From contig NZ_CP060404.1 in NCBI RefSeq assembly GCF_014295035.1, positions 1,096,001-1,160,000 on the forward strand: 64,000 bases of DNA, in the 5' to 3' direction. The position numbers and the translations under genes were made by a program. The DNA is from Streptomyces buecherae. GTDB taxonomy: Bacteria > Actinomycetota > Actinomycetes > Streptomycetales > Streptomycetaceae. Numbering within the stretch: position 1 is the stretch's first letter; each line of letters opens with the position of its first letter. Under the pieces are notes generated by a model that was given only the letters and a program-made list of their open reading frames with translations, was not told where the DNA came from and ran no database searches. Of this stretch, positions 50,666-58,280 are shown in pieces.

Positions 50666-51127
50666 TCACTCCTCGATCTTCCACGGCATGACGATGCCGA
50701 ACTTCCAGACGTACACCGCGAGGGCCGCGGCCACGATCACCAGGCCGATGACGGTCAGGATGATGTTGCGGCGGCGCACCTTGGGATCGAGGGCGCGCTG
50801 GGTGGCTTCGCTGACCTTGCGCTTGGTCCAGCGCAGGACGAGCTGGGCCCAGACGAACTCGGTGGCCCAGATTCCTATGCCGCCGAAGATGACCAGCCAG
50901 CCGGGCCCGGGGAGCGGCAGCATGATGATGCCCACGATGACCACCGCGAGGCCCACCACGAAGACGCCGACCTGCCAGCTCAGATGCAGGGCGCGCGACT
51001 TCTTGATGAAGTGCGGCGCCCGTGAGCCGAGCACCGGCTCGGCCTTCTCGCGCTCTTCGGTATCCCCCGTATCAGGTGGCGTGGGCGTTACGGTGCCCAT
51101 CTGCCGCCCGTCACTCTCCGCGTTCAT
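50666..51127 (-). CDS. TIGR02611-family membrane protein
   Basis: 153 residues from ATG 51127. After an acidic N-terminus, a pair of closely spaced helices with a conserved PLPGPGW turn (VGVFVVGLAVVIVGIIMLPLPGPGW, then LVIFGGIGIWATEF) and a final helix (IILTVIGLVIVAAALAVYVW). This is the actinobacterial TIGR02611/PGPGW family, of unknown function. It lies divergent from ssgB and 53 bases upstream of tRNA-Val copy 2. Confidence 0.9.
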   Translation of the reverse strand: MNAESDGRQMGTVTPTPPDTGDTEEREKAEPVLGSRAPHFIKKSRALHLSWQVGVFVVGLAVVIVGIIMLPLPGPGWLVIFGGIGIWATEFVWAQLVLRWTKRKVSEATQRALDPKVRRRNIILTVIGLVIVAAALAVYVWKFGIVMPWKIEE

Positions 51128-51317
51128 ACTAGCCAACCTACCGGATCGCACAGCTTCACTGGAATGGCGGATTTAAGCGAACGAGGGGTCGGCCAGCCGA
51201 GCGACCCGAAGACCCGCAAAACGGGCAGAGGGGTTTACAACGGCACCGTAGGTGGCATGTCGATTTCGCCGACGTGCGAATCCCCGAGCGCACACTGAGC
51301 GAAAGGCCCTGGCGCTT

Positions 51318-51731
51318 ATGAACACCACGGTCAGCTGCGAGCTGCACCTGCGCCTCGTTGTGTCGAGCGAGTCCTCACTGCCTGTACCCGCGGGCCTGCG
51401 GTATGACACGGCCGATCCCTATGCCGTGCACGCCACCTTCCACACCGGAGCCGAAGAGACGGTCGAGTGGGTGTTCGCCCGCGACCTGCTCGCCGAGGGC
51501 CTGCACCGGCCCACGGGCACCGGCGACGTCCGTGTCTGGCCGTCCCGCAGCCACGGTCAGGGCGTCGTCTGCATCGCCCTGAGCTCTCCGGAGGGTGAGG
51601 CACTGCTCGAGGCCCCGGCGCGGGCCCTGGAATCCTTCCTGAAGCGAACAGACGCCGCCGTGCCGCCAGGCACCGAGCACCGGCACTTCGACCTGGACAC
51701 GGAGCTGTCGCACATCCTGGCCGAGAGCTGA
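51318..51731 (+). CDS. ssgB: Sporulation-specific cell division protein SsgB
   Basis: 137-residue SALP-family protein; the sequence appears essentially the same as S. coelicolor SsgB as I remember it (MNTTVSCELHLRLVVSSESS; VEWVFARDLLAEGLHRPTG). SsgB recruits FtsZ to future septum sites during aerial-hypha sporulation, with SsgA. ATG at 51318 with GAAAGG upstream. In S. coelicolor its promoter depends on sigma-H; GTTT at 51233-51236 with GGTGGC 14 bases on is a weak candidate. Near-perfect conservation fits its role. This gene places the organism among sporulating streptomycetes. Confidence 0.98.
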   Translation: MNTTVSCELHLRLVVSSESSLPVPAGLRYDTADPYAVHATFHTGAEETVEWVFARDLLAEGLHRPTGTGDVRVWPSRSHGQGVVCIALSSPEGEALLEAPARALESFLKRTDAAVPPGTEHRHFDLDTELSHILAES

Positions 51732-51860
51732 CGTCGCGCACGGGCTGACGTCTCGCGGTCACGCATCGCGACGCGCCGGCTCCCGCCCGCGTGGGGCCGT
51801 CCGACTCGGGGAGACGGTTCGCGACACGGCGGGCACTCGACAACCGCATACGAGAGACGG

Positions 51861-51899
51861 CGGTGCCGTCGCCCGGTTCTGACCGCGGCGACGGCACCG
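51861..51899 (+). terminator. Hairpin after ssgB
   Basis: Perfect 13-bp stem CGGTGCCGTCGCC / GGCGACGGCACCG with a 13-base loop, 129 bases past the ssgB stop and before the CGNR gene. Confidence 0.75.
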
Positions 51900-51968
51900 T
51901 CGTCGCTCCCAGCCGCTAGAGTCACGGGAGTCGAAGGGCAGCCGCCGACCCAGCCGGCCAGGGAGCAG

Positions 51969-52529
51969 ATGGTGCTGATCAACCACGACACCCGGTGCGC
52001 GCTCGACGCGGTCGTCGATCTGGTGAACACGATGCCCGAGGGCGCCGCGCCCGACGGATTGCCCGATGTGGCGGCGCTCGGCGACTTCGTCACCCGGCAC
52101 GCGATCAGCGACGTGGGCGCCCTCGGCAAGCGCGACCTGGTGGCCGTGCACGCGACGCGGGCGCGGTTCGTCGAGGTCTTCGCGGCCACCGACACACCGA
52201 CCGCCGCGGCCCTGCTCAACGCCATGGTGGCCGCCGCGGGGACCACGCCGCAGCTCACCGACCACGACGGCTACGACTGGCACGTGCACTACTTCGCGCC
52301 GGGCGCCTCGATCGCCGACCACCTCGCCGCCGACGGTGGCATGGCGTTGGCGTTCCTGCTGGTGGCGGGTGAGCGCGAGCGGCTGCGGCGGTGTGAGGCC
52401 CCGGACTGCCAGCGGGCCTTCGTCGACCTGTCGCGTAACCGTTCGCGCCGCTACTGCGACAGCCGGACCTGCGGAAACCGTCTGCACGTGGCCGCCTACC
52501 GCGCCCGGCGTCGGGAGGCCGGGGTCTGA
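51969..52529 (+). CDS. CGNR zinc-finger / ABATE domain protein
   Basis: 186 residues from ATG 51969 (AGGGAG upstream). The N-terminal ABATE-type stress-sensing-like domain includes LDAVVDLVNTMPEG and the WHVHYFAPGAS segment; the C-terminal CGNR finger is CEAPDCQRAFVDLSRNRSRR plus YCDSRTCGNRLHVAAYRAR (four Cys, then CGNR). Such proteins are predicted nucleic-acid-binding transcription factors. The target is unknown. Confidence 0.92.
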   Translation: MVLINHDTRCALDAVVDLVNTMPEGAAPDGLPDVAALGDFVTRHAISDVGALGKRDLVAVHATRARFVEVFAATDTPTAAALLNAMVAAAGTTPQLTDHDGYDWHVHYFAPGASIADHLAADGGMALAFLLVAGERERLRRCEAPDCQRAFVDLSRNRSRRYCDSRTCGNRLHVAAYRARRREAGV

Positions 52530-52606
52530 GGCGACCCGGGCCGCACGCGCGGCACGTCGCCGGGCCGGGCGGGTCGGCGGGGGCGGGGGCAGGCCGCGGC
52601 GGCGGC

Positions 52607-52810
52607 TCACCAGCGGTAGAGGTCGTGGACCGCGGCGAGCAGGAGCAGGGTGGCGATCACGCTGAGGAAGAGCATCAGCGGCGGCTGGGACAGTGCGTAC
52701 AGGCAACCGCGCGCCTCCTGGTGCTCCACGGCGGGTGCCTGGGTGGTGCCCGGCGCGGGGCCTGACACGGGTCCTGGGGCGGGGGTGCGTTCCCCGGGTG
52801 AGTGCGACAT
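52607..52810 (-). CDS. Small single-pass membrane protein (67 aa)
   Basis: ATG at 52810: a Pro-rich N-terminus (ERTPAPGPVSGPAPGTTQAP), a conserved-looking EHQEARGCLYALSQPP and a C-terminal helix (LMLFLSVIATLLLLAAVHDLYRW). Alternative ATG at 52840. The ribosome site is weak. It is on the same strand as the next membrane protein, 68 bases away. The function is unknown. Confidence 0.6.
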   Translation of the reverse strand: MSHSPGERTPAPGPVSGPAPGTTQAPAVEHQEARGCLYALSQPPLMLFLSVIATLLLLAAVHDLYRW

Positions 52811-52878
52811 CGCTGCCCGATGATCCAGGAGCCGGGTCATCGGCAACGACGAACGCCCCCCGCACGGGGGATAGTTCG

Positions 52879-53334
52879 CTAGATTCCGTGCTTCTTCAGG
52901 ATCGCCTCGATATCGGCGAACTCGTCGCCACCACCACTCGTCTTCGCCTTGGTCTTGCGCCGGGGCTGCTGCGCGGGGGCCTGGGCGCCACCGAGCGAGG
53001 GCGCGGACGCCTCCGGGGCCAGCGCCGCGCGTTGGGCCGCCGCCGCTGCCCTGCGCTCCTTGCGGGTGCCGCCCTCCTCGGAGCGGCGCTCGACGGCGCG
53101 GCAGATCACGAACAGCAGCGCGGAGACGGCGAGCACGCCGAAGCCCAGCCACACGGAGGGCTTGAACACCAGGTCGCTGATCCAGTCGGCGATCCCGGTC
53201 ATGGCCAGCCCCAGCGGCACGAGCGCGTACGCGGCGATGCGGGTCGCCGCCAGGAACCGCTTGCGGTACGCCGTCATGGCGGCGATGCCCAGGCCCGCCG
53301 CCGACAGTGCGGCGCACAGCGTCGAGGTCAGCAT
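52879..53334 (-). CDS. Small membrane protein with basic and acidic tails
   Basis: 151 residues from ATG 53334, with AGGAGG five bases upstream. Three to four hydrophobic segments (LTSTLCAALSAAGLGIAAM, AAYALVPLGLAMTGIADWI, VWLGFGVLAVSALLFVICRA), then a basic KERRAAAAAQRAAL helix, a QQPRRKTKAK patch and an acidic C-terminal helix ending GDEFADIEAILKKHGI. That C-terminal motif resembles a short docking helix. Conserved in streptomycetes; unknown function. Confidence 0.8.
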   Translation of the reverse strand: MLTSTLCAALSAAGLGIAAMTAYRKRFLAATRIAAYALVPLGLAMTGIADWISDLVFKPSVWLGFGVLAVSALLFVICRAVERRSEEGGTRKERRAAAAAQRAALAPEASAPSLGGAQAPAQQPRRKTKAKTSGGGDEFADIEAILKKHGI

Positions 53335-53501
53335 GCGGTCCTCCTGCTCGTGGGGTGCTGTCCCTTCCATCGTGCACCGTCGGGCGAGCGTTCAGCCACG
53401 ATCGGGTCGGGGCACGATGCGATATCCGGGACATCTCGGGGGAGCGTGTCCTCCGCAGGTCCCAGTGTGGCTACTCCCGTAGAGGCTGGAAGACTGCTCC
53501 C

Positions 53502-54050
53502 ATGAGCCCGAACGACTCCACCGCTTCCCCCCGCTCCGACTCCGCCAGCTCCCCCGTCGTCCTCGACGTGTGGTGCGAGCTCCAGTGCCCCGACTGCCGC
53601 TCGGCCCTCGCTGACCTGCGGGAGCTGCGGGCCCGCTACGGCGACGCCCTGGACGTGCGGCTGCGGCACTTCCCGCTGGCCAAGCACCCGCACGCGTACG
53701 CGGCGGCCCAGGCGGCGGAGGAGGCCGCGGCGCAGGGCCTGGGCTGGCCGTACGTGGAGGCGGTGCTGGAGCGGGTGGCCGAGCTGGACGCGCGCGGGGT
53801 GCCGGTGCTCGTGGAGGTGGCGCGGGAACTGGGCCTGGACGCCGAGGAGTTGGACACCGCGCTGATCGACGGCCGGCACCTGCTGGCCGTGGACGCGGAC
53901 CAGGCCGAGGGGCAGGCGATCGGGGTCACCGGCACCCCGACGTACGAGATCGGCGGTGAGCGGCTGGACGGTGGGAAGAGCCAGGAGGGGCTGCGGGAGC
54001 GGATCACCGAGATCGCTGACCGGCTGCTCGGCGAGAGCGGGCCGCGGTAG
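53502..54050 (+). CDS. DsbA/FrnE-like thioredoxin-fold oxidoreductase
   Basis: 182 residues from ATG 53502. Thioredoxin fold with redox motif CPDC at 29-32 in DVWCELQCPDCRSAL, a helical insertion (AAQAAEEAAAQGLGWPYVEAVLERVAELD) and the cis-Pro loop GVTGTPTYEIGG. There is no signal peptide, so it is probably cytoplasmic, nearer to FrnE or a thiol-disulfide isomerase than to exported DsbA. It converges on the GNAT gene; a hairpin lies between. Confidence 0.9.
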   Translation: MSPNDSTASPRSDSASSPVVLDVWCELQCPDCRSALADLRELRARYGDALDVRLRHFPLAKHPHAYAAAQAAEEAAAQGLGWPYVEAVLERVAELDARGVPVLVEVARELGLDAEELDTALIDGRHLLAVDADQAEGQAIGVTGTPTYEIGGERLDGGKSQEGLRERITEIADRLLGESGPR

Positions 54051-54074
54051 CCGGAGGCCGCAGCGGGCCCGGCA

Positions 54075-54104
54075 CGCACCCGCTCGCTTCTCCCAGCGGG
54101 TGCG
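54075..54104. terminator. Bidirectional hairpin between the DsbA-like and GNAT genes
   Basis: Perfect 10-bp stem CGCACCCGCT / AGCGGGTGCG with a 10-base loop, flanked by a further complementary pair GGCCCGGC / GCCGGGCC that overlaps the GNAT stop. Confidence 0.75.
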
Positions 54105-54116
54105 GCGGGGCCGGGC

Positions 54117-54953
54117 CTAGAGCAGCGACTTGACCATGTGCGTCACGACGTACCGGTACCCCAGCGACTCGTACAGGCGGACCGCTGGCGTGTTGTTCGC
54201 GAAGACGTGCAGGCCGAGCCGGGTGACGCCGGCGGCCAGGCTCTCGCGCTCGGCGACCAGCAGCAGGCTGCGGCCGTGCCCCTGGCCACGGTGCTCGGGC
54301 GCGACCTCGACGGCGTAGACGTACGCGCCCTCGCCGTTCTCGGAGCGGTCGCCGATCGCGATCCAGATGTTCCCGCGGGCCACGTCCTCGTGGGTGAGCA
54401 CCCGGAGCAGGACGGAGCGGGTCGCGGGTCCGTCGGGCAGCAGGGTGGCGTAGTCGGCGTCGGCCTTCGTCGTGGCCTGCTCCTCGGGGACGCCGCGGTC
54501 CGTCCAGCTACGGATGTAGGTGGCCCGTTCCCGGGCGAACCACTCCGGGTACTCCGCGTCGGTCAGCGGTCGGACGCGGGTCGCGGGCGGCAGTTCGGGC
54601 GACTCGGTCAGGTCCTTGACCATGTTGTGGCCGCGCGCGGTGTAGCCGAGGGCGGTGGTCAGGGCGAGGGCGCCGTGGGCGTCGGCCGGCACGGAGGCCG
54701 ACACCTGGGTGCAGCCCCAGCCGCGCAGCACCTCCTCCGCGGCGAGCGCGGCCACGGTGCCGCGCCCCCGCCGCCGATCGCCTTCGGCGATGCTCAGGTG
54801 CCGTATCTTCCCGAACCTTCCGCCGAACCGGTCGTCGGTGCTCAGTTCGGCGGTGCCGACGGGCCGGCCGTTGACGCACACCTCGTACGCGCGGGAGCGG
54901 ACCCCGTCGGCGGACTCCTGCTGCGGGGCGGTCGGTCTCAAGGTGGTGGTCAC
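54117..54953 (-). CDS. Tandem GNAT-domain acetyltransferase
   Basis: 278 residues from GTG 54953 (weak ribosome site; longer frame to 54992 possible). Two GNAT modules: N-terminal with IAEGDRRRGRGTVAALAAEE (degenerate acetyl-CoA loop) and C-terminal with VAPEHRGQGHGRSLLLVAE (R/QxxGxG/A) followed by LHVFANNTPAVRLYESLGYR. The mycothiol synthase MshD has the same two-domain plan, but the length and neighbours do not establish that here. The substrate is unknown. Confidence 0.9.
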   Translation of the reverse strand: MTTTLRPTAPQQESADGVRSRAYEVCVNGRPVGTAELSTDDRFGGRFGKIRHLSIAEGDRRRGRGTVAALAAEEVLRGWGCTQVSASVPADAHGALALTTALGYTARGHNMVKDLTESPELPPATRVRPLTDAEYPEWFARERATYIRSWTDRGVPEEQATTKADADYATLLPDGPATRSVLLRVLTHEDVARGNIWIAIGDRSENGEGAYVYAVEVAPEHRGQGHGRSLLLVAERESLAAGVTRLGLHVFANNTPAVRLYESLGYRYVVTHMVKSLL

Positions 54954-55119
54954 GTGGTTGTTGTACCCGCCGGACCGGGCGCCCGTCACCACGTTTTCCC
55001 GGACCCGGTGCGCGGGGCCTGAACCCGGTGCGCACGCCCCGGACCCGTACGACCAGACGCGTACGCACCGCGCGGGGCAGCCGCGCCGAACCCTGCCGGT
55101 GGCGTCGGCCTGGCGTGCG

Positions 55120-55956
55120 CTAGCGGGGGTCGGAGTCGGCCGCCGCGCGCTGGGCGAAGGTCCGCATGGCCGCGCGGGTCACCTGGCCTGGCGCCGGTGT
55201 CAGGGTGCGGCCCGCGCCCTCGGGGCCGAGTCGGTGCACGGCCTGCACGTCGCGCAGGGTCGAGGTCAGGAAGATCTCCTCGGCGTCGTCGAGCGCCGAC
55301 AGCGGCAGGTCCGTCTCCTTGGCGCCCACCCACTCCAGGACCAGCGCGCGGGTGATGCCGGGCAGGCAGCCGGAGGTCAGCGGCGGGGTGTGCAGCTCGC
55401 CGTCGATGACGAGGAAGACGTTGGAGCCGGTGCCCTCGCAGAGCTGCCCCACGGTGTTGGCGAACAGCGCCTCGGACGCGCCCTGCTGGCGCGCCGCGCT
55501 CAGGGCGACGACGTTCTCCGCGTACGAGGTGGACTTCAGGCCGGCGAGGGCGCTGCGCTCGTTGCGGGTCCAGGGGACGGTGATCGCGGCGGTGGTGTCG
55601 GGGCTCGGGGCGGTCGGGCTGAGCGCCACGACGAGCGTGGGGGCCGACTGGCCTCGGTCGGAGCCGAGCGGCGCGAGCCCGCCGGTGTAGGTGATCCGCA
55701 GTCGTCCCAGGGGCATGGGGTTGTCGGCCAGCACGGCGGCGACGGCCCGGCGCACCTCGTCGGCGTCGGGCTCGGCCAGTCCCAGGCCGCGGGCCGAGGT
55801 GGCGAGCCGGTCCAGGTGGCGGGTGAGCGCGAAGGGGACGCCGTCGACGGCCTTGAGTGTTTCGAATATGCCGTCGCCGACCGTTATGCCGTGGTCGAAG
55901 ACCGAGACGCGGGCCTCACTCTCGTCCCGCAGTGCCCCATCGAGCCAGATCGTCAC
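55120..55956 (-). CDS. pabC: Aminodeoxychorismate lyase (class IV aminotransferase fold)
   Basis: Releases p-aminobenzoate and pyruvate from 4-amino-4-deoxychorismate for folate. GTG at 55956 overlaps the pabB stop (GTGA), giving 278 residues. PLP-binding class IV features: VFDHGITVGDGIFETLK (opening), the Schiff-base Lys in GLKSTSYAENVVAL, and EGTGSNVFLVIDGEL. The direct coupling to pabB argues for lyase over branched-chain or D-amino-acid transaminase. Confidence 0.92.
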   Translation of the reverse strand: MTIWLDGALRDESEARVSVFDHGITVGDGIFETLKAVDGVPFALTRHLDRLATSARGLGLAEPDADEVRRAVAAVLADNPMPLGRLRITYTGGLAPLGSDRGQSAPTLVVALSPTAPSPDTTAAITVPWTRNERSALAGLKSTSYAENVVALSAARQQGASEALFANTVGQLCEGTGSNVFLVIDGELHTPPLTSGCLPGITRALVLEWVGAKETDLPLSALDDAEEIFLTSTLRDVQAVHRLGPEGAGRTLTPAPGQVTRAAMRTFAQRAAADSDPR

Positions 55957-57044
55957 CGTATCGTCCCCTCTGCCGCCTGTTGTGCCCCCGACGCTACCGC
56001 GAGCAGGCGCGACGCCTTGAGCTCGGTCTCGTGCCACTCGCGCTCCGGGTCGGAGCCCCAGGTGATGCCGGCGCCGGTGCCGAAGCGCAGCACCGGGCCG
56101 CCGGCGGCGGTCGCGGGCGACGGGTCGCTGGGGGCGCGGTCGATCCAGAAGGTGCGGATGCCGACGGCCACCTCGCCGGTGCGCTGGTCGGCGTCCACCC
56201 AGCCGATGCCGCCGCAGTACGGGCCGCGCGGGGCCGTCTCCAGCGCGTCGATGATCGCCAGCGCGCTGGTCTTGGGGGCGCCGGTCACCGAACCCGGCGG
56301 GAAGGTCGCGGTCAGCAGCTCGGGCCAGCCCGCGCCGTCGGCCAGTTCGCCGCGCACCGTGGAGACCAGGTGGACCAGGCCCGGGTGCGGCTCCACGGCG
56401 CACAGCGCGGGCACCGTCACCGAGCCGGTGGCGCAGACCCGGCCCAGGTCGTTGCGGACCAGGTCCACGATCATCACGTTCTCGGCGTAGTCCTTCTCCA
56501 GCAGCTCGGCCGCGACCCGCCCGGTCCCCTTGATCGGGCCGGACTCGACCACGCGGCCGGTCCGGCGCACGAACAGTTCCGGCGACGCCGTGGCCACCTC
56601 CACGCCGTGCGCGGGGAGCCGGACCGTGCCGGCGTACGGGGCGGGGTTGCCCCGGGCCAGCACCGCGGTCAGCGCGTCGACGTCGGCGGGGGCGCCCCCG
56701 GGCATGGGCGGCAGCGGCGCGGACAGCACCCGGCAGAGGTTGGCCTGGTACACCTCGCCCGCCGCGATGTGCTGCCGGACGCGGCGCACGCCGGCCGTGT
56801 ACGCGGCCCGGTCCAGGGAGGAGGTCCAGGCGTCCACGGTGGGGCCACGCCAGGCGCCCGGGGTCGGCCGAGGCACCGGCGCGGGGCGCACGTCGCCGAA
56901 GCGGGCGCAGGTCAGCCGGCCCTCGAAGTCGGCGACCACGACCCAGAAGCCCGTCGATTCCAGGGCGGCGGGATCGCTGGTGACGTCGCGCAGGTCGGTG
57001 GCGAGGCGTCCGCCGAAGCGGGCCAGGGGCGGCAGGTCGTACAC
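55953..57044 (-). CDS. pabB: Aminodeoxychorismate synthase component I
   Basis: Aminates chorismate with ammonia. GTG at 57044 gives 363 residues; GTG at 57095 is an alternative. The chorismate-binding domain is clear: HIAAGEVYQANLCRVL, TASPELFVRR, SGPIKGTGR, ENVMIVDLVRNDLGRV, FPPGSVTGAPKTSALAIID and GVGIRT-type GEVAVGIRTFWID. It lacks much of the N-terminal half of E. coli PabB, as do related actinobacterial forms. TAGACT ends seven bases before GTG 57044, and no ribosome site is seen, so it may be leaderless. No PabA glutaminase is present in the window. Confidence 0.9.
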   Translation of the reverse strand: MYDLPPLARFGGRLATDLRDVTSDPAALESTGFWVVVADFEGRLTCARFGDVRPAPVPRPTPGAWRGPTVDAWTSSLDRAAYTAGVRRVRQHIAAGEVYQANLCRVLSAPLPPMPGGAPADVDALTAVLARGNPAPYAGTVRLPAHGVEVATASPELFVRRTGRVVESGPIKGTGRVAAELLEKDYAENVMIVDLVRNDLGRVCATGSVTVPALCAVEPHPGLVHLVSTVRGELADGAGWPELLTATFPPGSVTGAPKTSALAIIDALETAPRGPYCGGIGWVDADQRTGEVAVGIRTFWIDRAPSDPSPATAAGGPVLRFGTGAGITWGSDPEREWHETELKASRLLAVASGAQQAAEGTIR

Positions 57045-57119
57045 GGTGGCGAGTCTATGGCGGGGGCGCGGGGACCGCTGTGAGGTGGCGACCACCGCAG
57101 CACGCTGCGGAAACGGAAT

Positions 57120-57147
57120 TTGAGCTGGCCCAGGAATCCGCTAGAGT
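57120..57147 (+). promoter_or_regulatory. Promoter of the tRNA operon
   Basis: TTGAGC (57120-57125), 16-base spacer, TAGAGT (57142-57147). This is a strong HrdB-type promoter, 45 bases upstream of tRNA-Gly; the TSS should be near 57154. Confidence 0.8.
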
Positions 57148-57192
57148 TCAACACGTCGCCGGGACACGGAAGCGTTCTGGACAACGACAACT

Positions 57193-57265
57193 GCGGACGT
57201 GGCTCAGTTGGTAGAGCATCACCTTGCCAAGGTGAGGGTCGCGAGTTCGAATCTCGTCGTCCGCT
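57193..57265 (+). tRNA. tRNA-Gly (GCC)
   Basis: 73 bases. Acceptor GCGGACG / CGTCCGC, discriminator T, anticodon arm CACCT-TGCCAAG-type with anticodon GCC, T-arm GCGAGTTCGAATCTCGT. CCA is not encoded. Confidence 0.96.
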
Positions 57266-57293
57266 CGAAGTGAAGGATTCGTCCTTCGCTCCT

Positions 57294-57364
57294 GGTGGAG
57301 TGGCCGAGAGGCGAGGCAACGGCCTGCAAAGCCGTCTACACGGGTTCAAATCCCGTCTCCACCT
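57294..57364 (+). tRNA. tRNA-Cys (GCA)
   Basis: 71 bases. Acceptor GGTGGAG / CTCCACC, discriminator T, anticodon loop CTGCAAA with GCA. D-loop is GCCGAGAGGCGAGGC. Second gene of the operon. Confidence 0.96.
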
Positions 57365-57365
57365 C

Positions 57366-57437
57366 GGACGATTAGCTCAGCGGGAGAGCGCTTCCCTGAC
57401 ACGGAAGAGGTCACTGGTTCAATCCCAGTATCGTCCA
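57366..57437 (+). tRNA. tRNA-Val (GAC), copy 1
   Basis: 72 bases, starting one base after tRNA-Cys. Acceptor GGACGAT / ATCGTCC, anticodon loop CTGACAC with GAC (reads GUC/GUU), discriminator A. Confidence 0.96.
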
Positions 57438-57480
57438 CTGGACCTTCGGGTCTCGCACGACCCGGATCCCTGAGGATCAC

Positions 57481-57504
57481 TCGCCAGCCTTCCGGGGCTG
57501 GCGA
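57481..57504 (+). other. Hairpin between tRNA-Val copies 1 and 2
   Basis: Perfect 9-bp stem TCGCCAGCC / GGCTGGCGA with loop TTCCGG. It may be a processing element of the tRNA precursor or a weak terminator within the operon. Confidence 0.6.
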
Positions 57505-57508
57505 TCCC

Positions 57509-57580
57509 GCGCGATTAGCTCAGCGGGAGAGCGCTTCCCTGACACGGAAGAGGTCACTGGTTCAATCCCAGTATCGCGCA
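57509..57580 (+). tRNA. tRNA-Val (GAC), copy 2, variant acceptor stem
   Basis: 72 bases. The body from position 5 to the T-arm equals copies 1 and 3, but the acceptor is GCGCGAT / ATCGCGC: positions 2-3 changed with compensating changes on the 3' side. Anticodon GAC, discriminator A. Confidence 0.96.
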
Positions 57581-57598
57581 CGCAGCAATGCACATCCC

Positions 57599-57670
57599 GG
57601 ACGATTAGCTCAGCGGGAGAGCGCTTCCCTGACACGGAAGAGGTCACTGGTTCAATCCCAGTATCGTCCA
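57599..57670 (+). tRNA. tRNA-Val (GAC), copy 3
   Basis: 72 bases, same sequence as copy 1: acceptor GGACGAT / ATCGTCC, anticodon GAC. Last gene of the operon. Confidence 0.96.
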
Positions 57671-57676
57671 CACTTC

Positions 57677-57718
57677 ACGGCCGGTGGCCGGAGCTTCGTC
57701 GCTCCGGCCATCGGCCGT
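57677..57718 (+). terminator. Terminator of the tRNA operon
   Basis: 18-bp stem ACGGCCGGTGGCCGGAGC / GCTCCGGCCATCGGCCGT with one wobble pair, loop TTCGTC, followed by TTT; starts 6 bases past the last tRNA. Confidence 0.92.
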
Positions 57719-57741
57719 TTGACGTGCGCGGGCACGCGGAC

Positions 57742-57784
57742 GCGGGGCCCGTGGCCCGGTGTCGGGCCGGGCCACGGGCCCCGC
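57742..57784 (-). terminator. Terminator of the zinc-ribbon gene
   Basis: Perfect 18-bp stem GCGGGGCCCGTGGCCCGG / CCGGGCCACGGGCCCCGC with a 7-base loop, 27 bases past the minus-strand stop at 57812. It forms a back-to-back pair with the tRNA operon terminator. Confidence 0.85.
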
Positions 57785-57811
57785 GCTGTGCGTCGCGCCG
57801 GGCGCGGGCGG

Positions 57812-58105
57812 TCAGGACGAGAAGAGCATGTGCCCGAAGCCGCGCCGCCGGCCGTGGTGGCCGTGGTGCTGACCCTGGTGGGGGGCGCCCCAGGCGGGAG
57901 CCGCGGGGTACGCCTGCGGGGCGTGGCCCGCGGCCGGGGCGGGCGGGGGCGGCGGGGCCTGCTGCACCCACTGCGACTCAAGCTGCGTCAGCGACTCAAG
58001 CTCCCCGTAGTCCAGAAAGATCCCCCGGCAGCCACTGCACTGCTCGATCTGCACGCCGTTGCGGTTGTACGTGTGCATCGGCGCATGACACTTGGGACAC
58101 TGCAT
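57812..58105 (-). CDS. zf-TFIIB zinc-ribbon protein
   Basis: 97 residues from ATG 58105. N-terminal ribbon with CPKC (Cys3, Cys6) and CSGC (Cys23, Cys26), followed by RGIFLDYGELESL, the zf-TFIIB family (DUF/Pfam zf-TFIIB) signature. The C-terminal half is Pro/Gln/His-rich (HQGQHHGHHGRRR) and may bind metal or be disordered. The family is predicted to be regulatory or metal-binding; no precise role. Confidence 0.9.
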   Translation of the reverse strand: MQCPKCHAPMHTYNRNGVQIEQCSGCRGIFLDYGELESLTQLESQWVQQAPPPPPAPAAGHAPQAYPAAPAWGAPHQGQHHGHHGRRRGFGHMLFSS

Positions 58106-58280
58106 GGTCCGCTCAACTCCTAGCCATCGGCATCAGCGCCACCGGAACAGGCGCCCGGCGGCGATGAGTTCACCCTACGGCGTGCGCCCCCGTCGCCCGT
58201 CCCTGGTTCGGGGCATCGGGTGCGGAACCCTCGCGCGGGAGCGGGCGCGGGCGGGCGCGGCTCCCCGGGCGGGTGGCCCC

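Noticed and set aside
49103..52811. Four proteins of exactly 153 residues (MarR, SnoaL-like, SRPBCC, TIGR02611) as a sign of shared origin
   Set aside because: They belong to unrelated folds; equal length is coincidence.
57193..57670. tRNA cluster as the attachment site of an integrated element
   Set aside because: No integrase, excisionase, direct repeat of a tRNA 3' end or drop in GC content is found nearby.
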